From JBBATK01 sp044228685 (GTDB lineage Bacteria > Bacteroidota > Ignavibacteria > Kapaibacteriales > NICIL-2), in NCBI GenBank assembly GCA_044228685.1, contig JBGAUL010000019.1, positions 25,496 to 89,495 of the forward strand: 64,000 nucleotides of DNA, read 5' to 3'. Shown here one piece after another: positions 16,500 through 24,332 of the stretch. Both the position numbers and the translations under genes were made by a program. Each line of letters begins with the position of its first letter. Positions within the stretch are counted from its first letter, which is position 1. The notes under the pieces are model-generated. The model ran no database searches. It worked only from the letters and a program-made list of their open reading frames with translations, and was not told the origin of the DNA.

Positions 16500-18983
16500 T
16501 TAGTGACTCACAATGAAGCAGGTGCGAGCGACGAGAGTTTGACTTGTCGCGGACAAATCAAGCGTGTACAATCCCGCCGGAAGCTGAGCAACACTCATTG
16601 TCAAGCCCGTTGCACAGTCAACCGTCGTCGCATTAAACTGCATCACCGGTATTCCCAACATCGAGCGAATAGTTCCTGTGAGTTCTTGTGAAGAGGCGAC
16701 TAGAGTCACATTATTTAGTTTGATAGACAATCTCTCATTCGCCGGTTGTGGACTCACTTGCAAGGAGCTCGTCGCATCAGTGTTATCAGCAACATCAGAG
16801 GCGATGCCTGAGACTGTTGCGCTGAGCAGGAAGTATGATTCGCCATTGGAAGCGGTTTTAGCATTCGAGACAACGGTGCACGATGTAGCAACGAATTCTT
16901 CTTTGACCGGACGGAAGCGAACAACAAATTCCTTTGACTCTCCCGGTAGAATATCGATTGGAAAGGTCGGCTGCGGAACGAAGCGCATCAACGATGAGTA
17001 ATCGGGATCGATGTACATGTCGGTGATATGCAATACTGCTTGACCGGTATTGTGCACGTGAAAACCGGAAACGCGCGTTTCGTATGCCTTCATGAAGCCG
17101 AATTCGACAGCCGAGGACTGATCGTCCGCGCCGGTAACGCGGATATCCGCTTTCACCGTTAAAGGCGACATGATCCACTGCATCATTGAATTCAACAACG
17201 CACGACGCTGCGTTACATTCTGAATACTCTCCGGAGTAAAGCTGAGAAAAATAGCGCGTGAATTTTCTGTTTGTGATCGAACGCCGGCTACATAGCTCGC
17301 CGTATCATAACGAAGGAATGCAATTCCCGTTCCGCTGGCATCAACTTCTAGAGGATCGGTGCTACGGATTGAGACCGCTGGACGTGTTTGATCAGTATTG
17401 ATCTGGAGAGTTCCGATGGATCCACCGAGCTCATCTTCAGACTGACCGCGGACACCGAATGGAGTGTAACCCAGCAAATCTCCGGTTGAGTTAAACACCG
17501 CATGCGTGACCGGTTTTGCTCCGATGATTCCACTAATGCCAAAGTGTTGTAGAAGCACCCGCGCATCTGCGCTGCCGCCATGGAATGCCGTTGATGCGGC
17601 GTTGGTTGAGGCAATGATGAGACGCTGTCCATTTTCGAGGGCGGCACTTAACTGACGACAGAGCATGTTTGCTGTATCAGATCCAAGAACCGATGCGTTT
17701 GCGTCTCTAATTGGCAATATGATGCAGGGAATAGACGAGAGATCAAATTGATTGATAACCGATGGTTCAGCCGGAAGGGCGACACAACGAGTGGCAACAG
17801 AGGTCTTCAAGACCGGCAGATATGTATCCGCAAGACTTGCAGAGTCAAGCCAGGTACTAATGATAAGCGAACTAATGCTCGAAGAAAGAACGTGAACTGT
17901 CGTGCTACTCAGCTTCGCCTTGTTGTCGCCTTGAACACGCGGCACAGCATTAACGACGACCTTGGCATAGCCTGCCGTGTTGTCGGAGTTAACCAGAAGA
18001 CGAGGCTCGCTTGCCAATCCAGCTCCCAGTTCAACTGTTGAGTTTTCAAGACTCACACTCCACCCGTTTGGAATGATGCTCTTCTTGAAATCAATACTGA
18101 GGTCAACAATGAGTGCTGTATCGTAGGGATTGTTAAGACGAACTGATTGCTCGAAGTTTTTTGCGCCGTTGTCGATGCGACCATAATTGCTGAGTTCACT
18201 GAGCGGAGTTTCGAATACTCGTCCGCGAACCAGGCTAGTGCCGGCTTGAAGGATTTCACGTGTGGTGTTGTCTTGGACAAAGACAATAACCTCGGGATTC
18301 GTCCAGATCTGCTGCGGACTTCCCGTACTATAGAATCTGTCAATCTCAATTTCTTCATTAGCCGCGAGAGTGATTTGCGAGCCGTTGATCGAAGGCAGAT
18401 CGCGCAGAAATGCTTGGTCAAAAACGGTGTATTGTTTGTTGACATTCGAGCTGACGACTGACCAGTTGCTGAGATCGACATGTCGATTAACAACCATCGA
18501 ATGCAGACTTAATCCGCTATAGCTTTTGCTCCCATCGTTGCGGATTTTGATATGCACGATCCACGGTGTTTGCGTGCGGTCTTCAGTCACCTCAATCAAC
18601 AAATCCGATTTCATCCCTGCCGCCGATTGTACAGACTTTATAATACTGTTCGTGTCGATGGAACTTAGAACGGGACTTCCATTTACAAACACTTCAGGTA
18701 TATCTCGTGCGGCGTAGAGCTCGGCTCTATCCTTCGATGAAGGAGCGTAGGCTGCGTAATATGGATCGCCAGGGAAGGGTTCGTTCAAATGATAGGACAC
18801 ACGAAGAACATCAGATCGCTGCGTCAGGTTGTTGAGCGCCGGAGCGATTTGTGCAGAGGCTTGACTCGTCATCGAGCCAAAATCCTCGACAAGGATGAGG
18901 CGTGGGTGTTGAGCTGAAGCACACACGGTTGCCAATACCAAGGCTAAAGTACATACAAGACTTCTAGCGAACTGAAGGCGCAT
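16500..18983 (-). CDS. T9SS-secreted Omp28-like protein with a cysteine-less thioredoxin-like domain
   Basis: The frame is open to 19049; I prefer the ATG at 18983, which gives a compact signal peptide (MRLQFARSLVCTLALVLATVCASAQ), though 19025 is possible. The 827-residue product begins with a thioredoxin-like domain: LILVEDFGSMTS where its paralogue has LLEEYTGAWCGWC, followed by the cis-Pro type IPEVFVNG. The CxxC is therefore lost while the fold seems kept. A middle domain, a receiver-like or flavodoxin-like segment, a HYDIN/ASH-type Ig domain (residues about 600-715) and a T9SS sorting domain (QVSPQPANE to FIVSH) follow. It is related along its whole length to the gene at 19327, so the two arose by tandem duplication. 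Predicted extracellular; redox activity is unlikely. Confidence 0.8.
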   Translation of the reverse strand: MRLQFARSLVCTLALVLATVCASAQHPRLILVEDFGSMTSQASAQIAPALNNLTQRSDVLRVSYHLNEPFPGDPYYAAYAPSSKDRAELYAARDIPEVFVNGSPVLSSIDTNSIIKSVQSAAGMKSDLLIEVTEDRTQTPWIVHIKIRNDGSKSYSGLSLHSMVVNRHVDLSNWSVVSSNVNKQYTVFDQAFLRDLPSINGSQITLAANEEIEIDRFYSTGSPQQIWTNPEVIVFVQDNTTREILQAGTSLVRGRVFETPLSELSNYGRIDNGAKNFEQSVRLNNPYDTALIVDLSIDFKKSIIPNGWSVSLENSTVELGAGLASEPRLLVNSDNTAGYAKVVVNAVPRVQGDNKAKLSSTTVHVLSSSISSLIISTWLDSASLADTYLPVLKTSVATRCVALPAEPSVINQFDLSSIPCIILPIRDANASVLGSDTANMLCRQLSAALENGQRLIIASTNAASTAFHGGSADARVLLQHFGISGIIGAKPVTHAVFNSTGDLLGYTPFGVRGQSEDELGGSIGTLQINTDQTRPAVSIRSTDPLEVDASGTGIAFLRYDTASYVAGVRSQTENSRAIFLSFTPESIQNVTQRRALLNSMMQWIMSPLTVKADIRVTGADDQSSAVEFGFMKAYETRVSGFHVHNTGQAVLHITDMYIDPDYSSLMRFVPQPTFPIDILPGESKEFVVRFRPVKEEFVATSCTVVSNAKTASNGESYFLLSATVSGIASDVADNTDATSSLQVSPQPANERLSIKLNNVTLVASSQELTGTIRSMLGIPVMQFNATTVDCATGLTMSVAQLPAGLYTLDLSATSQTLVARTCFIVSH

Positions 18984-19256
18984 GTGTCTTGGGTTTTGCT
19001 TGGATTTGAAATGTGGCAAACTCATGTGGTACTCTTGTCGTGGTGTCATGGATCAATATGGACGCAAGAGTTCTGATAATCAATGAATCTTCAACAAGTT
19101 TTCGTTTAGATTCAGTCAATAAAGCACGGTACAAATTGAGACTACAGCCACCGTTATTGGACATTAATAATGCATGAAGAGCGTAAAAAGGACGTTTATC
19201 AAAGTCTCAAGTGTTCACGGAGAAAATTCATAAATCTCTGTTTCAGTTCACCGGGC

Positions 19257-19291
19257 AAAAAAAAACCTGCCGATCGGAGATCGGCAGGTTT
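19257..19291 (-). terminator. Intrinsic terminator of the CGWC-containing Omp28-like gene
   Basis: A perfect 13-bp stem AAACCTGCCGATC (19263-19275) / GATCGGCAGGTTT (19279-19291) with a 3-nt loop. The A-run 19257-19265 gives the U-tract on the minus strand. It lies 36 nt beyond the stop at 19327. Confidence 0.92.
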
Positions 19292-19326
19292 GGTTCGGAA
19301 TGACGTTTTGTGAACGTCAGCAAAAC

Positions 19327-21873
19327 TTACTTAACAACTACAACCGGTACGAATACGCGTGATGTACCTGCTGTAACGACAACGCGATATGCACCTGCAG
19401 CAACTGAGCTTGCATCGAATGGAACGCTGTATGAGCCAGGAGCCATTGTTGATTGTGCAAGTGTTGCAACGTTGTTACCGAGTTCATCGACAACATTGAT
19501 GCTTACGAATTGTGGTACTGAGCTGTTAACGTTGTAACGAACTGTTGCTGTTTGATTAACAACTGGGTTCGGAGCTGCGCTAACGCTAAGGAGGCCATCG
19601 CTGCTCAGACCTGGTTCAACTGATGTTGAAGCAATACCTGAACCGGAGATAGCGAAGATACTTTGACCATCAACATCTGCTGACTTAGCATTTGAAACGA
19701 TGGTGCATGATGTGTACACGTCTTCAACCTTTGAAGGTGAGAACTTCATAACCATTGTTTGTGAAGCACCTGCTGCGATGGTGATTGGGAATGTGAGGTT
19801 TGTTGTCCATGACAATACGCCTGCATATTCCGGATCGATTTCCATCTTGGTCAACACGAGGTCAGCTGTACCGGTGTTCTTTACAACAACGTTTGCTGTC
19901 TTTGTCTTACCGATTTCAACGTTGCCAAATTCAACTGATTCACCGGTTGTGCCGCTGATCTTGATATCTGGTGTTGGTGTAACCTTGATTGGAGCTGTAA
20001 CCCAGTCGATCAATTTGCCCATGAATGAGCTGCGAGCAGCACCACTTGGGATAACATCAGGACAGAAGCTAAGGTAGATACCACGTGATGTAGCTGTCTG
20101 AGCGCGAACACCTGCTACGAGGTTTTGGTTCTCATAATAGAGGAACGGTGTGCCCGGTCCACCTGCTTCAACCTTGATAGGATCTGTGTAGATGTCGTAG
20201 TACGGATAAGCTTGTGTTGGTGAGTTTGTTGGGATGTTGATGTTGTTACCCAATTCGTCACCGGAAACGCCTCTAATGCTAAATGCATTGAATCCTGTGA
20301 TAGCACCTGAAGAATTTACTGTAACACGCATGATTGGATTGCCGGTTGTGCCGGTGATACCAAAGTTGTTTTGGTAGAATTCCTTGGTTTGTTGTGATGT
20401 CGTTGTATAAGTAGCAACGCCCCATGCATCAAGTTCTGATGAAATGATAACGCGCTTGCCACCAGTCATAGCATCGTTCAAAGCTGTAGCAAGTGTTGCA
20501 TCACCGGTAGCGCCACGGTGTGAGTAGTCAACCGGGAGAATGATGAGGTCAAACTTTGACAAGTCATACTTTGAAAGAATATCTGCTGAACCAGGAATAA
20601 TTGCTGATTTGCTAGATGTTGCTGTCTTGCTCTTGAGAGCAGCAAGGTAGGTACCGCTGATAACAGGATCAGCGCTGAAACCACTTACAACAACGTTCTT
20701 TGTTGCTTCTGAAAGCACCATGTAATCACATGCTGTTTGAACGCCAACCATACCTGAACCTACTTGTGGTTCTGCGGTAACGTGGATCTTAGCAAATGCA
20801 CCTGAGTTGTCACTGTCGATGATGAGATCAACGTCAACGTTACCCTTTGCAGGAATTGTAACTGTTGATGGGTTAACCTTGATTGACCAGTTTGCCGGTA
20901 CGTCGCTGTTTGTTTCGTCGTATTTCAAAGCAACGGTGATTGGGCTGGTTGATGTGCTGCTCACGTTAAGCTTGGTCTTGAAACCGCTTGTGTTTGCAGG
21001 AATTGTTCCGTAGTTGTCAACAGCAGTGATGCTTGCGCTAACACGGGTACCAGCGATAAGATCAACCTTGTCTGAATTGATAACCGGGCTGTTCTTCTTG
21101 TCTGAATTGAATTGTGAAACAAATGCAACGAGAGAAACATTTGCTTCAGCATACTTTGAATTCAGGTTGAATGTGTAGTCCTTTGAGAAGGTGCTACCAT
21201 TACCTGGATTGCTTGTGATAACGCCTTGCTCACCCCAAACGCCACCCTTGACTTCACGAAGAACGTAGCGGTGGTGGAAGTTAGGAATTGTACCTGGCTC
21301 TTTGTAGTAAGGGCTGGTTTCGTATCCTGAACGGCCGGTCAAGTAGTTGTGCTGATCGTAATCAGGGCTTGGACCTGTGATATCATCTTCAACAACATAC
21401 AAGGTGATACCGAAATCACCGGTCATTGCCTTGAGGAACTTTGTGTCAACATGAGCGGTGACTTTGCGGGTAGCCTTGTCAAATGTTGATGTCAAAGTAA
21501 CTGTTGCTTCACAAGGTGCATTGAGGCGGGCATTGATGTTTCCGGCCCACTTTGTACGATCCGAAGTAGCGATCGCGCCTGAGAAAGGACGACGGTCAAA
21601 TGTGCTGCTTGGGAAGCCTTGGATAAATGCTGACACCAGTGTGTCTTGTTCCTTGATGGCCATTGGATCGCCATTGTGAACTGCAACCCAGATCACGTCC
21701 GGATTGTTTTGCGAAATAACTCGTGCTGTGTACTCACCGTCTGTGCACCAACCGCACCATGCACCTGTGTACTCTTCGAGAAGAGGACGATTCTTTTGCG
21801 CATGTGAGCTGATTGTGCCAACGGCAAAGAGAACCGCGACCAACCAGAAAATACGTGTTGTAAACAACTTCAT
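19327..21873 (-). CDS. T9SS-secreted Omp28-like protein with CGWC thioredoxin motif
   Basis: The start at 21873 is favoured by AGGAG 7 nt upstream and a signal peptide ending SSHAQ; the frame is open to 21930. The 848-residue protein starts with an Omp28/thioredoxin-like domain with Cys40-Gly-Trp-Cys43 in EYTGAWCGWC and a partner segment FIQGFPSSTFDRRPFSG. It continues with an Ig-like region, a ThuA/flavodoxin-like alpha-beta segment (LSKYDLSKFDLIILPVDYSHRG), a HYDIN-type domain (VEFGNVEIGKTKTANVVVKNTGTADLVL) and a T9SS domain starting VSAAPNPV and ending VVVVK. It is likely an extracellular protein with thiol redox or disulfide function, shown at the cell surface. The gene downstream is a paralogue without the cysteines. 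Confidence 0.85.
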   Translation of the reverse strand: MKLFTTRIFWLVAVLFAVGTISSHAQKNRPLLEEYTGAWCGWCTDGEYTARVISQNNPDVIWVAVHNGDPMAIKEQDTLVSAFIQGFPSSTFDRRPFSGAIATSDRTKWAGNINARLNAPCEATVTLTSTFDKATRKVTAHVDTKFLKAMTGDFGITLYVVEDDITGPSPDYDQHNYLTGRSGYETSPYYKEPGTIPNFHHRYVLREVKGGVWGEQGVITSNPGNGSTFSKDYTFNLNSKYAEANVSLVAFVSQFNSDKKNSPVINSDKVDLIAGTRVSASITAVDNYGTIPANTSGFKTKLNVSSTSTSPITVALKYDETNSDVPANWSIKVNPSTVTIPAKGNVDVDLIIDSDNSGAFAKIHVTAEPQVGSGMVGVQTACDYMVLSEATKNVVVSGFSADPVISGTYLAALKSKTATSSKSAIIPGSADILSKYDLSKFDLIILPVDYSHRGATGDATLATALNDAMTGGKRVIISSELDAWGVATYTTTSQQTKEFYQNNFGITGTTGNPIMRVTVNSSGAITGFNAFSIRGVSGDELGNNINIPTNSPTQAYPYYDIYTDPIKVEAGGPGTPFLYYENQNLVAGVRAQTATSRGIYLSFCPDVIPSGAARSSFMGKLIDWVTAPIKVTPTPDIKISGTTGESVEFGNVEIGKTKTANVVVKNTGTADLVLTKMEIDPEYAGVLSWTTNLTFPITIAAGASQTMVMKFSPSKVEDVYTSCTIVSNAKSADVDGQSIFAISGSGIASTSVEPGLSSDGLLSVSAAPNPVVNQTATVRYNVNSSVPQFVSINVVDELGNNVATLAQSTMAPGSYSVPFDASSVAAGAYRVVVTAGTSRVFVPVVVVK

Positions 21874-22089
21874 ACAACAACTCCTATTGTTTGTGGAAGA
21901 AAATCGGATAGAAAAAAGATTGGATAACACAGTAAAACTAAAAACCCCTCGTATGTGCCGGGTATTGCCCAGCAGTAATGTTCAAATTGGCTCATTCTGC
22001 TGTAATAACAAAATGAATATTTTGTTTGTTTCCGGGTGGCGGGAAAAATGTCTAACTGACCGAATTGTAGGTACTAAGGGCTTGATAAG

Positions 22090-22108
22090 TGTCATGAAAG
22101 TCATGACA
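22090..22108. promoter_or_regulatory. Perfect 19-bp palindrome near an adenylate cyclase gene
   Basis: TGTCATGA-AAG-TCATGACA is perfectly symmetric, with 8-bp arms and a 3-nt centre. It sits 26 nt beyond the cyclase stop and about 220 nt upstream of the Omp28-like start on the same strand. No U-tract follows on either strand, so it looks like an operator rather than a terminator. The half-site spacing (TGTCA-N9-TGACA) differs from the N6 spacing of CRP/FNR sites. Confidence 0.4.
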
Positions 22109-22133
22109 AGCGACGTCGAGGTCACTTATGTCG

Positions 22134-24170
22134 CTAGATCGGTAAATTTTCGCTATTTGAGGTCGTTAATGTCTCGCTTTGGGTCTCGGCAGGAGCAGGA
22201 ATGTCCACGAAATACATGTCAATCTCGCCCACATTCTTCGCGTAGATTTTACCCCGATATTCGCAGCTAAAATGCTCACGAATGAGTTCGTAGGTTTCGG
22301 CTGAAATATTGACTCGACCGGCTTCGCCGTTACTCTCCAGACGGGAGGCAATATTGACGGTGCTACCCCAGATATCATAGGCGTACTTTTTCTTTCCAAC
22401 CACACCTGCAACCACCGGTCCGGTGTGTATGCCAACACGCAAGTTCCAGGTCTGCAAACCCTTTGCTGTGCGCTCGACGTTGATGTGAGTCATGTAGTCC
22501 TGTATTTCCAATCCCGCCTTGACTATATCCAATGGGTGAGTAGTGTTCGGCGTTGGAAGTCCACCGGCGCACATGTAAGCGTCCCCGATGGTCTTGATCT
22601 TCTCGACATTATGTCGACCCATGATATCGTCAAATGCACTGAAGAACCCGTTGAGTTCGCGTACAAGTTCGTCCGGAGTCAATCCGGAAGCAATAGTCGT
22701 GAATCCTTTGAAGTCGGTAAATAACACCGACACACTGTCGTAATGTCTCGGCTCCGAAAACCCATCGCGCTGCAATTGTTGAGCAACTTCCGCCGGTAGA
22801 ATATTGAGCAGCAATCCTTCGATTTCATCTTTTTGCTTATCCAAAATCGCGTTGGTCTTGACTTTCTGACGGTAGCTACGGTATATGATGAAGGCTATGA
22901 TGAAAATGAGAACTAGTCCCACGAGAAATGCATTCTTCGCAAGTTTCTGACGTTGGAGGTCAAGGTCTTGAATCTCTTTCTCTTTGTTCAAATCCCGAAT
23001 ACGCGCTGACTTCTTCTCGATGTCAAGATTGAAAAGCTGCGTACCAAGCTTGCGGTCAATGTCGATGTTGTACAGCGTGTCCTTGATCGACGTCAACATG
23101 CGCTGATACTGGAAGGCCTTCTCGTAATCCTTCAATCGCGAGTAACAGTCCGACAATCCGGCGTATGAAATCTTCAACTGATCTCTCGAGGTCATCGCTC
23201 CGGCAAGACCCTCCGCCTTATGGAACAAGGCCAAGGCTGTACGAGTTTCTGATTTCAACAAATAGGAATTGGCGAGTCCGTTGAGAACAATTGCCATATC
23301 GTTCTTCGCATCAAACTTCTCGGCGCGTGCATAAGCATCCTGACGCACCGCAATAGCCTTGTCATACTGATGCAGCGAATCGTAGATGATGCCAATGTCG
23401 TTTAAGGTGTATGGTAAATTCTCGATTCCACTAACCTCATAGGCACGCCGCGATTCTTGAAAATAAAATAGCGCACTGTCGTACTGGCTTTTCTTGAGAT
23501 ACGACTCGCCAATGTTCACCGTAATGGTTCCAATAGCTGTTGAGTCACGCAACTGACGAAAGAGTGGAAGCGCCTTGAGGTAATACTCAAGTGCCTTGTC
23601 AGGCTGCTTGTCGCTGTACAACACACCAATGTTGAGGTCGACCGTAGCGATACGTGTCGTATCGTGTATCTCTTCCGCTGCCTTCAGTGCAGCTAAGTAA
23701 AAGTCCAATGCTTTGTCTTGAATTCCTTGCAGCGAGTAAATCACGCCGATGTTGGAATTCATGTTTGCTATACCGTTCTTATCGTTAACCGCCTTGTACT
23801 CGTCGATCGCAACCGTCCAGTTCTGCAATGCTTCAGCAAAGTTGCCTTGGGTGTTGTATGCATTGCCGATGTACTTGTGAGCAAGTGCTGCGCCGGCGTG
23901 GTGACCAAGAGTGGTCGCTAAGTCACGCGCTTGCGTCGCAAAATGAATAGTACGAAGAGGATTAACACTGAGGAAGTAACGACTGAGCTCGTTGAGATGC
24001 TTGACTTTGAGGGTGTCTTCTTTGTCGACAGCAATCTGCTTTAATAACTCGGTACTGTCAGCGTTCTGCGCATGCACTCGACCACAAAACACAAGGAGCA
24101 GGATGAGCAAAAAAGCCCAAAGCTGTCTATGCGTTTGACGTGTAGTCGCACCGTGAGCAGGTGATTGCAT
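22134..24170 (-). CDS. TPR-containing membrane adenylate cyclase (class III)
   Basis: This 678-residue signalling protein has a signal peptide (cut near residue 35, RVHAQ), about eight TPR motifs (40-380) that lie in the periplasm, one membrane helix (409-428), a short coiled coil with DEIEGLLLNILPAEVA, and a cytoplasmic class III cyclase domain (about 455-650). The metal-binding aspartates are Asp486 (LFTDFKGF) and Asp530 (TIGDAYMC). Base recognition is by Lys526 (EKIKTIGDA) and Asp599 (YAYDIWG), the pair found in adenylate rather than guanylate cyclases. The Asn/Arg of VNIASRLES complete the site. It should therefore make cAMP in response to a periplasmic or envelope signal read by the TPRs. 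Another cyclase of this type ends at base 109. No CRP-like gene is in the window. Confidence 0.9.
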   Translation of the reverse strand: MQSPAHGATTRQTHRQLWAFLLILLLVFCGRVHAQNADSTELLKQIAVDKEDTLKVKHLNELSRYFLSVNPLRTIHFATQARDLATTLGHHAGAALAHKYIGNAYNTQGNFAEALQNWTVAIDEYKAVNDKNGIANMNSNIGVIYSLQGIQDKALDFYLAALKAAEEIHDTTRIATVDLNIGVLYSDKQPDKALEYYLKALPLFRQLRDSTAIGTITVNIGESYLKKSQYDSALFYFQESRRAYEVSGIENLPYTLNDIGIIYDSLHQYDKAIAVRQDAYARAEKFDAKNDMAIVLNGLANSYLLKSETRTALALFHKAEGLAGAMTSRDQLKISYAGLSDCYSRLKDYEKAFQYQRMLTSIKDTLYNIDIDRKLGTQLFNLDIEKKSARIRDLNKEKEIQDLDLQRQKLAKNAFLVGLVLIFIIAFIIYRSYRQKVKTNAILDKQKDEIEGLLLNILPAEVAQQLQRDGFSEPRHYDSVSVLFTDFKGFTTIASGLTPDELVRELNGFFSAFDDIMGRHNVEKIKTIGDAYMCAGGLPTPNTTHPLDIVKAGLEIQDYMTHINVERTAKGLQTWNLRVGIHTGPVVAGVVGKKKYAYDIWGSTVNIASRLESNGEAGRVNISAETYELIREHFSCEYRGKIYAKNVGEIDMYFVDIPAPAETQSETLTTSNSENLPI

Positions 24171-24277
24171 ACGAGAAAAGCCGTGAGAAGAGCACTAACT
24201 TTAACAGTGCATAAAATACGAGGATTCTGTGGTTCGTACGGGGGTGATGAAAAGGAAAATTCAGATTGTTCCGGGCA

Positions 24278-24311
24278 TAAAAAAACCGCGTTATCAAGAA
24301 GATAACGCGGT
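24278..24311 (-). terminator. Intrinsic terminator of the giant mosaic gene
   Basis: An 11-bp perfect stem ACCGCGTTATC (24285-24295) / GATAACGCGGT (24301-24311), a 5-nt loop, and an A-run at 24278-24285 that provides the U-tract on the minus strand. It lies 22 nt after the stop at 24333. Confidence 0.92.
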
Positions 24312-24332
24312 CTGTAATTGACGTCGGTAGCT

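Noticed and set aside
22090..22108. A CRP/cAMP site reading for the palindrome beside the cyclase
   Set aside because: Half-sites are separated by 9 nt instead of the 6 nt required for TGTGA-N6-TCACA type sites; I report it only as an unassigned palindrome.
21704..22270. A 188-residue plus-strand frame between the Omp28-like and cyclase genes
   Set aside because: It begins antisense to the Omp28-like signal region and ends antisense to the cyclase C-terminus; no ribosome-binding site and no family features.
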